Positions 1 to 6,859 of a stretch of 10,074 bases of DNA are shown here, piece by piece. This stretch comes from Candidatus Glassiibacteriota bacterium (lineage in GTDB: Bacteria > Gemmatimonadota > Glassbacteria > GWA2-58-10). The stretch lies in the NCBI GenBank assembly GCA_016934095.1, contig JAFGTO010000232.1, forward strand, positions 1-10,074, given 5' to 3'. The translations under genes and the position numbers were made by a program. Each line of letters begins with the position of its first letter. Positions within the stretch are counted from its first letter, which is position 1. Below the pieces are notes generated by a model. The model saw only the letters and a program-made list of their open reading frames with translations, made no database searches and had not been told where the DNA came from.

Positions 1-2334
1 GACCTGATCACCCCGGGCGAGCAGGCCCGCGTGGTGGTCAGCCTGACCGCTATGGGTGCCGCGGCCTCCTCGGTCTCCGCCACGGTCTCCTCGGCCAGCC
101 CGGATGTATCCGTGGTCTCGGGCACCGCCTCGTTCGGCAATATTGCTGCCGGCGGCGAGGCCTCCAACGCCGCGAACCCTTTCGTGCTGTCCTTTTCCCG
201 CCAGATGCCGGAGGGTATCGCACGCGCTTTCTCTCTGCAGATAACCGGCGGCGGCATCACCCGCACGGTCTCTTTCACCCTGGCCGTGGGCACGGAGTCC
301 GAGCAGCCGGTCAAGGGCGTGGCCGGGCACACTGTGGGCAAGGCGCGCCTCTCGCTTACCAACTACGGGGTCATCGGCACGGATGGCGAGGACGGCGGCG
401 GGTTCCTTTACCCCTATACCGGTGCCTCGACCCCGGACCAGCTCTACCAGGGCGCCCTGCTGATCGCCAGCGGGCCGCTGAATGTCTCGGATGCCACCTA
501 CAACGAACAGACCAGCGGCTACACCCTGGAGTTCGACCAGGACTTCACCTCGGTCAAGGGGGGGAACATCCGGGTCCTGGAACCTGGTGTCTACTCGGAC
601 CAGGAGATAACCGGCGCTTACGCGGACTCCAGGGCGGCCAGGCCCCTGGGAGTCGAGGTCTACCAGACCAGCTACGCCTGGAGCAGCGCTTCGGATGACG
701 ATTACGTGATTGTCGAGTACACCCTGGCCGGGCCGGCGGACCGGGAGGTCAACGGAGTCTACCTGGCACAGCACCTGGACTGGGACGTGGGGCAGTGGTC
801 CGGCTCGGGCGAGGATGACATGGTGGGCTATGAAAGCGGCCTGCGCCTGGCCTACATGTACGACAACGGCTCGAACGCCTGCGTGGGCCACGCCCTGCTG
901 ACCCAGCAGGTCTCCGGCTTCCGGGCGATCAACTACCAGCGGGATATCTCGAACGGTTTCACCGGGGCCGAGAAGTTCTCCTGCATGACCTCCGGTGCGA
1001 GGGACACGGTGGTTGCCGTGGCCGATGACTGGAGCGAGCTGCTCTGTGCCGGGCCGGTCTGGCTGAAACCCGGCCGCGAGGTGGTGGTGGCTTTCGCAGT
1101 GGCGGGAGGAAACACCCTGGCCGAGCTGCGGGACAATGTCGCGGCGGCGCGGGCGCGCTACCAGGTGCTCGCAGGGCTTAAAGAGGTCGACCTCGAGCCC
1201 CCGGCAATCAGCTCTGAGCCGTTGCCGGATATGGACCTGGCCCTGGATTCCTACCCGGTGCAGGCCGTGGTGGCGGATGAAAACGGGATCGACAAGGTAC
1301 TGATTTTCTGGCGGCTCAGGGATGTCGGCGTTTTCAGCGGGGTGGAAATCATGTCCCCGCAAGAGGACAGCCCCGGTACCTACGCCGCCTCGATACCCGC
1401 CCAGGCCCTGGGCCGGGTGGTGGATTACTATCTCAGGGCCGCGGATGCCCAGGGTAACCTGGGGTATGCTCCCGGCGGTGCGCCCGCGGACTTTTTCAGC
1501 TTCCGGGTAATCGATACCCTGCCGCCGGTGCTGAGCGCGGTTGTCCTGCCCGCAGACACGGATGACACCGCAGGGCCCTATGCGCTGAGCGTGGCGGCAG
1601 CCGACCCGGGCGGCATCGGCAGGGTCGAGGTGGTCTACTCCACAGGTACCGTGGGCTGGGCTGACACCCTGGGCCTGGAGACGGAGGGCGACAGCATCTT
1701 CAGCGGAGGGCTGCCCGGTGCCAAGGCCGGCACGGCGTTCCGCCTGTTTTTCCGGGCCGTGGACTCCTCAGGCAATGCCTCGTACCTGCCCCGGGATGCT
1801 CCCGGCACTTATTTCTCGTTCGGCGTGGTGGACCTCGCAGGCCCGGTGATCACGAACGCGGCAGCGTTTCTGGATACCCTTGACGGGGACTACTATTCCC
1901 TGCGGGCCGCTGTCCTGGATGAATGGCTGGCCAGGGTCTATGCGGTCCTGGGAGTAGGGCCGGAGCTCGCGGACACGGTGGAGATGGCGCCCGTGCCCGG
2001 TTCTCCCGGGATCTTTGCGGGCATGGTAGGAGAGTACCCCCGCGGCGCGCGGGTGGACTTCTATATCGTGGCCGCGGACAGTTTCGGCAACCTGACCACC
2101 GACCCGGCCGCAGCGCCGGACAGCCTCTATTCCTTCACCTACTCGCCCCCGCTCTCCGGCGACCTGGACCTCAGCGGGGCGGTGGACATTTTCGACCTGC
2201 TGACCCTGCTCCAGGCCCTGGGCGGCCAGATAACCCTGGACCCCCAGCGGCTCAGGGCCGCGGATATAGACAGGAGCGGCCGGGTCGATATTTTCGACCT
2301 GCTGAGCCTGCTGCAGCTCTTGAGCGCTCAGTAG
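1..2334 (+). CDS. Secreted multidomain protein, C-terminal part, with Ig-like repeats and a terminal dockerin-like domain (5' partial)
   Basis: The frame is open from base 1 (it reads DLITPGEQARVVV), so the GTG at 31 is an internal Val and the true start lies upstream. Visible order: an N-terminal beta-rich stretch opening with a PGE..V.V.L pattern; a large beta domain (about 330-1180) with signatures such as DDDYVIVEYTL and LDWDVG; three tandem Ig/FN3-like repeats of 106-109 residues starting at 1189, 1513 and 1831, each ending in a pattern like FY..A.DS.GN....P..AP...FSF.V.D; and a dockerin-like tail (2158-2331) with two loops, DLDLSGAVDIFDLL and DIDRSGRVDIFDLL, both with EF-hand-like calcium ligand spacing. 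From memory, this beta domain and tail often follow an S8 or C25 peptidase in FCB-type bacteria, but no catalytic domain is in the window. It is probably an extracellular or surface-attached enzyme or adhesin. The reading frame and domain layout are sure; the function is not. Confidence 0.85.
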   Translation, partial: DLITPGEQARVVVSLTAMGAAASSVSATVSSASPDVSVVSGTASFGNIAAGGEASNAANPFVLSFSRQMPEGIARAFSLQITGGGITRTVSFTLAVGTESEQPVKGVAGHTVGKARLSLTNYGVIGTDGEDGGGFLYPYTGASTPDQLYQGALLIASGPLNVSDATYNEQTSGYTLEFDQDFTSVKGGNIRVLEPGVYSDQEITGAYADSRAARPLGVEVYQTSYAWSSASDDDYVIVEYTLAGPADREVNGVYLAQHLDWDVGQWSGSGEDDMVGYESGLRLAYMYDNGSNACVGHALLTQQVSGFRAINYQRDISNGFTGAEKFSCMTSGARDTVVAVADDWSELLCAGPVWLKPGREVVVAFAVAGGNTLAELRDNVAAARARYQVLAGLKEVDLEPPAISSEPLPDMDLALDSYPVQAVVADENGIDKVLIFWRLRDVGVFSGVEIMSPQEDSPGTYAASIPAQALGRVVDYYLRAADAQGNLGYAPGGAPADFFSFRVIDTLPPVLSAVVLPADTDDTAGPYALSVAAADPGGIGRVEVVYSTGTVGWADTLGLETEGDSIFSGGLPGAKAGTAFRLFFRAVDSSGNASYLPRDAPGTYFSFGVVDLAGPVITNAAAFLDTLDGDYYSLRAAVLDEWLARVYAVLGVGPELADTVEMAPVPGSPGIFAGMVGEYPRGARVDFYIVAADSFGNLTTDPAAAPDSLYSFTYSPPLSGDLDLSGAVDIFDLLTLLQALGGQITLDPQRLRAADIDRSGRVDIFDLLSLLQLLSAQ

Positions 2335-2397
2335 GCAGCTCTTGTTCGGCTTACCCAGTATCTGCAGTCCACGGGCTTTGCGGCATTGTATTCTACT

Positions 2398-2421
2398 GTA
2401 GGGGCGAGGCATGCCTCGCCC
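2398..2421 (+). repeat. REP-like element: GTAG plus perfect 20-bp palindrome
   Basis: GTAG (2398-2401) is followed directly by GGGCGAGGCATGCCTCGCCC (2402-2421), a perfect palindrome with 10-bp arms. A GTAG tetranucleotide just 5' of a GC-rich palindrome is the layout of REP sequences mobilised by RAYT (REP-associated tyrosine) transposases. It lies 64 bp after the stop of the dockerin protein, a typical extragenic position, and could also act as a transcript-stabilising or terminating hairpin, although no T-tract follows. No RAYT gene is in the window, and only one copy is present, so the repeat nature is inferred from form alone. Confidence 0.5.
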
Positions 2422-2442
2422 GTTGCCGGGTTGTGGGGTCTC

Positions 2443-2526
2443 TGTGCCTATGTGCCTTTGACCCTTTGTGCCTGTATTACTCTGTGCCTTTATCCCTTTG
2501 TCTCTTTGTGCCTGCCCCTGTGCCTG
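2443..2526. repeat. Degenerate 8-bp tandem repeat, consensus TGTGCCTT
   Basis: The heptamer TGTGCCT occurs exactly at 2443, 2451, 2467, 2483, 2507 and 2519. The steps between copies are 8, 16, 16, 24 and 12 bases, so nearly all fall on an 8-base register. The spaces between are filled by decayed units such as TGACCCTT, TATCCCTT and TGTCTCTT, and one extra CCCC (2515-2518) breaks the register. The stretch is pyrimidine-rich on the + strand. Read on the other strand, an 8-bp unit gives an 8-residue peptide repeat rich in K, Q, R and G, which explains the apparent long minus-strand open frame here. I regard it as non-coding. Confidence 0.75.
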
Positions 2527-2565
2527 CATCACCTGCAAACCCTGTCTTCCGAGCCTCGACATCCC

Positions 2566-2594
2566 TTGACAACCCGCCCGGATTTGGCTAACTT
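2566..2594 (+). promoter_or_regulatory. Sigma-70-like promoter for the phosphofructokinase gene
   Basis: A perfect -35 TTGACA (2566-2571) is followed after exactly 17 bases by TAACTT (2589-2594), which keeps the most important -10 positions (T1, A2, T6). Transcription would start near 2601 and give a leader of about 130 bases before the ATG at 2735. It is the best-matching promoter found on this strand between the two genes. Confidence 0.5.
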
Positions 2595-2653
2595 GCAATT
2601 CCTTTGTCTGTCCTGCTTTACTTCCGAAAGCTGTCTCGCGCCTCGAGATCTGC

Positions 2654-2690
2654 CTGCGGCCGCCCGCTTTGTTCGGGCAGCGGGGCGCAG
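2654..2690 (+). promoter_or_regulatory. GC-rich hairpin in the phosphofructokinase leader
   Basis: Inner stem GCCCG (2662-2666) pairs with CGGGC (2674-2678) around a 7-base loop. An outer stem CTGCG (2654-2658) pairs with CGCAG (2686-2690). A purine-rich stretch and then the ribosome binding site AAAGGAG (2719-2725, 9 bases before the ATG) follow. It could stabilise the mRNA or modulate translation. It matches no riboswitch class I recognise, and there is no T-run to make it an attenuator. Confidence 0.3.
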
Positions 2691-2734
2691 AGAGGGAAAA
2701 AAGCTAATCATAGCCTGTAAAGGAGCGGATCAAG

Positions 2735-3961
2735 ATGGGAACAGCATACAGCGGAGCGGCGGTGATCGGCCAGTCCGGCGGCCCGACCAACGTGATCAAC
2801 CACAGCCTGATCGGCGCGGTGCTCGAGGCCAGCAAGTACCCCAAGCTGATCACCGATTTCTACGGCGCGATCCATGGTGTCGAGGGGATCCTCAAGGAGA
2901 ATTTCATCAACCTGCGGGCCGAGAGCCTGGACAACCTGGAAGTGATCTCGCATACCCCATCCAGCGCCCTGCGCAGCGTGCGCAAGAAGCCTAACAAGGA
3001 AGAGTGCAAAGTCATTTTCGACAACTTCCGCAAGCACGGGGTGCGCTATTTCTTTTACATCGGCGGGAACGACAGCGCCGAGACCGCCCACATCATCAAT
3101 GACTTCGCCAAGAAAGCCCAGTACGAGTTCCACGCTTTCCACATCCCCAAGACCATCGACAACGACCTGCAGGAGACCGACCACTGCCCCGGCTACGGCT
3201 CGGCGGCCCGTTTCGTGGCCATGGCTTTCATGGGGGCCAACCTGGACAACCGCAGTATCCCCGGGATCTATATCGGGGTGGTGATGGGACGCCACGCCGG
3301 GTTCCTCACCGCTGCCTCGGTGCTGGGGAAGAAATACCCGGATGACGGGCCGCACCTGGTCTACTGCCCTGAGAACGTGTTCGACCCGGAAAAGTTCGTG
3401 GCCGGGGTCGAGAAAGTCTACAAGAAGTACGGCCGCTGCGTGATCGCTGTCAGCGAGGGTGTGCACGACAAGAGCGGGCAGCCGGTGATCCAGGCCCTGA
3501 AAAAAGAGGTGGAGACCGACAGCCACGGCAACGTGCAGCTCTCCGGCACCGGCGCCCTAGGCGATGCGCTCAGCTCGCTGATCAAGAACAACCTCAAGGT
3601 CTCGCGGGTGCGCTCTGACACTTTCGGCTACCTGCAGCGCTGTTTCCCTACCATCATCTCCGAGGTGGATGCCGTGGAGGCCCGCACCGTGGGCGAGGAG
3701 GCGGTCAAGGCCGCGGTGAGCGGCCATTACGAGGGCAGCGTGGCGATCAGGCGGGTGAGCAACAAGCCCTATGCAGTGGACTATGAGATCGTGGAGCTGA
3801 AAAAAGTGGCCAGGCACACGGTAGTTATGCCCAAGGAGTTTTTCGAGGGCGACAGCCAGGTGAGCGACAAATTTGTCGAGTACGCCTTGCCCCTGGTGGG
3901 CGAGCTGCCGGATATCGGGCGCCTGCATGACATCAGCATCCTGAAGGGCAAGGCCCGCTGA
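2735..3961 (+). CDS. pfp: 6-phosphofructokinase, pyrophosphate-dependent type
   Basis: Phosphorylates fructose 6-phosphate to fructose 1,6-bisphosphate in the cytosol, the committing step of glycolysis; the PPi-linked form is reversible and also serves gluconeogenesis. The 408-residue product has the whole PFK fold. Phosphate-binding loop GQSGGPT is at residues 12-18, GGNDS at 110-114, catalytic PKTIDND at 138-144, MGRHAG at 184-189 and SEGVHD at 240-245. Two positions separate PPi from ATP enzymes: ATP forms usually read GGDGS and PGTIDND, whereas here an Asp replaces the Gly (GGND) and a Lys replaces the Gly (PKTID). Both are the PPi-type residues. The ATG at 2735 is supported by AAAGGAG at 2719-2725 with 9-base spacing. 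The gene appears to be its own transcription unit, with a promoter at 2566 and a terminator at 4010. An ATP- or mixed-donor enzyme of the same clade cannot be excluded. Confidence 0.88.
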   Translation: MGTAYSGAAVIGQSGGPTNVINHSLIGAVLEASKYPKLITDFYGAIHGVEGILKENFINLRAESLDNLEVISHTPSSALRSVRKKPNKEECKVIFDNFRKHGVRYFFYIGGNDSAETAHIINDFAKKAQYEFHAFHIPKTIDNDLQETDHCPGYGSAARFVAMAFMGANLDNRSIPGIYIGVVMGRHAGFLTAASVLGKKYPDDGPHLVYCPENVFDPEKFVAGVEKVYKKYGRCVIAVSEGVHDKSGQPVIQALKKEVETDSHGNVQLSGTGALGDALSSLIKNNLKVSRVRSDTFGYLQRCFPTIISEVDAVEARTVGEEAVKAAVSGHYEGSVAIRRVSNKPYAVDYEIVELKKVARHTVVMPKEFFEGDSQVSDKFVEYALPLVGELPDIGRLHDISILKGKAR

Positions 3962-4009
3962 AGCCGGGGGTGGGGTGCTCAGGCGTGCGGCCTGTAAATA
4001 TTATAAATA

Positions 4010-4071
4010 GCGACCAAGACAGCCGCAAGTGTGCGACTGGTGGGGCGAAAGCCTCCTTGGCCGCTTTTTTT
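4010..4071 (+). terminator. Intrinsic terminator folding as a three-way junction; possible small structured RNA
   Basis: An outer 9-bp stem with one mismatch, GCGACCAAG (4010-4018) with CTTGGCCGC (4056-4064), is followed by seven T (4065-4071). Inside lie two hairpins instead of a simple loop. The first is CAGCCGCA/TGCGACTG with loop AGTG (4020-4039, one mismatch). The second is GGGGC/GCCTC capped by a GAAA tetraloop (4042-4055). It begins 49 bases after the pfp stop and most simply terminates pfp. The AT-rich tract before it (3995-4009) would give a U-rich tail on the other strand, so it may also stop transcripts of the convergent endonuclease gene. That tract also contains TATTAT (3999-4004), so an independent small RNA starting near 4011 is conceivable. 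Confidence 0.75.
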
Positions 4072-4192
4072 ATGGCCAGCGTTTTATTCCATATCCTTGA
4101 ATCTTCCGTTTGTATCGCCAGAACCTCGGGTAAATTCTACTGAACTCTGAACTGGCGTTTGTTTTTCCAGTTTCATTTCAGTTAAATAACAT

Positions 4193-5158
4193 TTACTCGT
4201 ATGGGCCAAGAAAACGTTCTCCGTTGAAATGGATCAAGTGTGTTGGAGAGTCTGCAACCCAGACCTCGGTTTCCCACGATATCTCATTAAGGTATTTTAT
4301 AATGGTGCGTCGATTCATGAAGGCGGTTACGTATACGAGACCAACTGTCGAATGGGCAAACAGTTCTTTCAATTCTTGTCTCCGTTTTGGATTGACAGGG
4401 CCGTGGCTTGTAACGACCTCAATTAAAACGAGCCAGTTTTTCTCGGTGTAGTGAACTACCACGTCCGGCATCTTCCCGTGTTCTTCGATCTCAATCCCTA
4501 ATTCACGCAAGGCGTCTGAATCTAAGTATGCCCATTTTTTCTGAGTATCTCCAACATAAACAATTTTACCGGCAGGGGTGAAGAGGGGACAGAAATCATC
4601 AAGAATCTTTTTTACGAGTACATTTTGCCCGCCCGGTGAAAGTCGGATTTTTTCGCCGTTATGGAGGGTTACTGGAATCCGTCGCATTTCACGCTCGCTC
4701 GCATATAGCTTTTTAAGCGTCCCGACCGATTGTAGATATTCCTTCAACCTTCTATCCCATTCATCTCTGCCGAACTCTCGGAGTAGCTTCAGCGCAGAGG
4801 GCTCAATTTGATAGACAGCTTTCGGGCTGTTCGTAGGTCGAGAAGGCATATCAGTATTAGGAACTACAAAAGCGGCCTGAACAAATTGGTGAACAGTCTG
4901 GCGTCGAACAGTCTCGCGGGTGTTTGGAGCATATCGTTTGCCGTAGTGCTCAGCGAAAAAATCAATCATTGGCGTAATACCCATCAAGGGATCACGAGCA
5001 TTGGACCAGGAATCATTTGGTTTCAGATCCAGCAAAGATAGCAAGGTCAATGCTGATCGTTCATTGACCTGCTGCCGGGGAAACCCAAGTTCTTTGAGCA
5101 ACTTCATGGCCTCTTTTATTTTTTTCTTTGCCTTGGTTGAGTTTATCTTTTTAGCCAT
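4193..5158 (-). CDS. Type II restriction endonuclease, PstI/BsuBI family
   Basis: Predicted to cut double-stranded DNA at CTGCAG unless methylated by its partner. The product has 321 residues; from memory, PstI and BsuBI have 326 and 316. The N-terminal half (about 15-150) is basic and helical, as expected for the family's winged-helix domain. The C-terminal half carries the nuclease core: PDVVVHY (231-237), then LVLIEVVTSHGP (243-254) with the acidic pair D232 and E247 in PD-(D/E)xK-like spacing. The third motif position is V249 rather than Lys. The family hallmark IE.VTSHGP..PKR is clear. The start codon overlaps the end of the methyltransferase gene by 8 bases (ATGGCTAA), so translation is probably coupled and the endonuclease is made after the methylase. 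The stop lies about 120 bases before the bidirectional-looking terminator at 4010-4071. The frame is intact with no missing core segment. CTGCAG specificity is inferred from the family. Confidence 0.88.
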   Translation of the reverse strand: MAKKINSTKAKKKIKEAMKLLKELGFPRQQVNERSALTLLSLLDLKPNDSWSNARDPLMGITPMIDFFAEHYGKRYAPNTRETVRRQTVHQFVQAAFVVPNTDMPSRPTNSPKAVYQIEPSALKLLREFGRDEWDRRLKEYLQSVGTLKKLYASEREMRRIPVTLHNGEKIRLSPGGQNVLVKKILDDFCPLFTPAGKIVYVGDTQKKWAYLDSDALRELGIEIEEHGKMPDVVVHYTEKNWLVLIEVVTSHGPVNPKRRQELKELFAHSTVGLVYVTAFMNRRTIIKYLNEISWETEVWVADSPTHLIHFNGERFLGPYE

Positions 5159-6677
5159 CTTCGCCGCATTCCTGTTCTAAGATGTCGTCTATAGTCTCTT
5201 GGTCTGGTATTGATTCTCCAATTCTTTTACCGATCCGATACAACTGTTCGCTGGGTGGATAGGATACTTTGCGGAGGTCTGTTGAGTTTACCTGAGTATG
5301 CCCGCTGAACAAACGGAAATATCGATCAAATAAAGTTGAGTTCAAAAAGGCAGAAAGGCCTTTTGCCAAATCTGAAGGCATGCCTTTACCCCGAGCATGA
5401 AAGTAGTTCAGATGGTTTTCAAATCCCACTAATTCGGCTTTAATCTGGTCGGGGTCATAAACGACGGACACCACTCTCCGGCGTTCTTCTTTTGCCGAAA
5501 ATCGCTTAGTGAGAACATAATGGCCTGATTTCACCAGTAAATCCTGTGTCTGATCTGAACATACTATGGCGTTCGGTTTCTTTGTATTCGGTTGGGGCCA
5601 ACGAACGAAACCCTTGTCGAAATGACATGGATAGACGAGGGGTACAGTTCCCCGTTCTTGATTCTGTCTCAGATATTTACGAGACCGAAAATCAACAACT
5701 CGTCCCGTCGAGACCTCAAGGCCCAATTTAATCAATGGTGTTTTGAATCGAGACATCCTCTCCATTATCTGTTTGCCTTCATCGTCATCGATTAGATGGA
5801 TGAACGCATCTCTGTCTCCTGGTAAAACCACTTTTTCAAATGGAATCTCTCTTTGGGTCGCATTGGCAAAGTCAGGTCCTTTCGAAACGGATATCGTAAC
5901 TAACTTGGGCTGCCTCTGTCCTCTGATGCCGTGAAATATTATGTTCTCCTGTAATACCGAGTCATCCGCAAACGCTTCTTTCCTTGATTCAAACAAATGG
6001 ATACGCCGCAGGTTTATCAAATTTAGAAAAGACTTTCGAAATCGCCTAAAGTACGGGCCGTTACAGAAACTCCGCGGCGTAATCGCCACAATTTCACCAC
6101 CAGGAAGCAAAAGCTGAGAAGCTAACCAAACAAATGCTGCATAGAGATTGGATGTTTCCAATCCAGCCGCATTAAGGCGTTTTCGCACGGACGATTCACC
6201 ATTAATCTTCTTATATGGAGGATTCAGGATAGCGTGTGTGAATCTGTTTCCACTCCTACTAAATAACCCATTATCTAGGTCAGCTACCGCGTTGGAAATG
6301 AAGTCTTCACACAAAACAACTCCATCAAAAACGATATTTGTTTCGGAGCATGTGTTTCGACAAAGAACCATTGTCTTTTCGAGATATGGTAAAAGCTTTG
6401 TGTCGTTCTCATAGGCCGTGACCATAATAGATTTGGGTCGTTCGGCCCTTAAACTGAGTTCTCTAACAAGAGCCGCTAAAAGCGCTCCCGCACCCGCTCC
6501 AGCATCTAAAACCCGAACATTATCACATGTCCTTCCGTATAGCGACGCCATAAAGGAGGCAATAGGAGCAGGCGTTAGAAATTGCCCGATCTCCGAACGC
6601 TTCTTCCGCGAAGTATTTCCATTGAGAAGCTTTCGTGCTTTCTCAACGCGCAACAAAATATCGGCTTCTTGTTTCAT
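5151..6677 (-). CDS. Type II DNA N6-adenine methyltransferase, M.PstI/M.BsuBI-like
   Basis: Transfers a methyl group from S-adenosylmethionine to adenine within the recognition site, protecting host DNA from the partner endonuclease. Motifs run in the gamma-class order: motif X GQFLTP (31-36), SAM-binding motif I VLDAGAGAGAL (56-66), motif II acidic residue E90, motif III CED (D125), catalytic NPPY (152-155), then a long C-terminal target-recognition region. I chose the ATG at 6677, giving 508 residues, because M.PstI is about this length and GGGA lies 6 bases upstream. A TTG at 6689 in the same frame would add only four residues. It leads the RM operon and overlaps the endonuclease gene by 8 bases. 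No controller (C) protein gene or typical C-box precedes it. Composition is AT-richer than the flanks. The family assignment is firm; CTGCAG specificity is inferred from the paired endonuclease. Confidence 0.9.
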   Translation of the reverse strand: MKQEADILLRVEKARKLLNGNTSRKKRSEIGQFLTPAPIASFMASLYGRTCDNVRVLDAGAGAGALLAALVRELSLRAERPKSIMVTAYENDTKLLPYLEKTMVLCRNTCSETNIVFDGVVLCEDFISNAVADLDNGLFSRSGNRFTHAILNPPYKKINGESSVRKRLNAAGLETSNLYAAFVWLASQLLLPGGEIVAITPRSFCNGPYFRRFRKSFLNLINLRRIHLFESRKEAFADDSVLQENIIFHGIRGQRQPKLVTISVSKGPDFANATQREIPFEKVVLPGDRDAFIHLIDDDEGKQIMERMSRFKTPLIKLGLEVSTGRVVDFRSRKYLRQNQERGTVPLVYPCHFDKGFVRWPQPNTKKPNAIVCSDQTQDLLVKSGHYVLTKRFSAKEERRRVVSVVYDPDQIKAELVGFENHLNYFHARGKGMPSDLAKGLSAFLNSTLFDRYFRLFSGHTQVNSTDLRKVSYPPSEQLYRIGKRIGESIPDQETIDDILEQECGEDG

Positions 6678-6736
6678 GGCTGATCCCAACTAAGGTCTCT
6701 ATCATCATGTTATATCCATGAAGCTGTTTTCCTGAT

Positions 6737-6859
6737 TTAAGCAACATAACCAATTCTTCCACGTAAAACCACCACAATTCTGTTCTTCAATAGCTTATCT
6801 TCGGATACCAGCCTTTTGTCCTGTTTTAATACGGTTCTCAGTTCGTCTAAGAGTTTCAT
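6737..6859 (-). pseudogene. Remnant of a type III Mod-like methyltransferase N-terminus (40 codons)
   Basis: A short frame starts at ATG 6859 with a fair ribosome site (AAAAGG, 8 bases upstream). Residues 1-26 (MKLLDELRTVL, then KQDKRLVSEDKLLKN) closely resemble, from memory, the N-terminus of type III Mod proteins, which read like LL..LK.VLKQDERLVSEDGELLKNK before continuing for 500 or more residues. After LLKNR the resemblance stops and the frame ends 13 residues later in unrelated sequence (VVVLRGRIGYVA). It is most likely the left-over start of a type III RM operon truncated by deletion or recombination near 6776. It might still be translated as a short leader peptide upstream of the methyltransferase gene (59 bases away). 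The identity rests on about 26 residues only. Confidence 0.45.

Noticed and set aside
2443..2526. CRISPR array
   Set aside because: The units are 8 bases with no unique spacers; it is a simple degenerate tandem repeat.
1768..2598. Long minus-strand open frame (276 codons) opposite the dockerin protein and the intergenic region
   Set aside because: It is antisense to clear Ig-like and dockerin coding sequence, and its other half is the translation of the 8-bp repeat; it contains no domain or ribosome site.
2708..3526. Minus-strand open frame of 272 codons opposite the phosphofructokinase
   Set aside because: Antisense to all key PFK motifs; a GC-rich shadow frame.
4010..4071. Cyclic-di-GMP-I (GEMM) riboswitch, because of the GGGGCGAAAGCCTCC stretch
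   Set aside because: The element lacks the long P2 hairpin and the conserved GCAAA segments, is only 62 bases, and lies after a gene rather than before one.
4150..4172. Terminator for the endonuclease gene (AACTGG/CCAGTT hairpin)
   Set aside because: Only 6 bp with an 11-base loop and no T-run on the minus strand; the structure at 4010-4071 is a better candidate.
5151..6689. TTG start at 6689 for the methyltransferase
   Set aside because: The ATG at 6677 gives 508 residues, close to the M.PstI length, has GGGA at suitable distance, and avoids a rare start codon.
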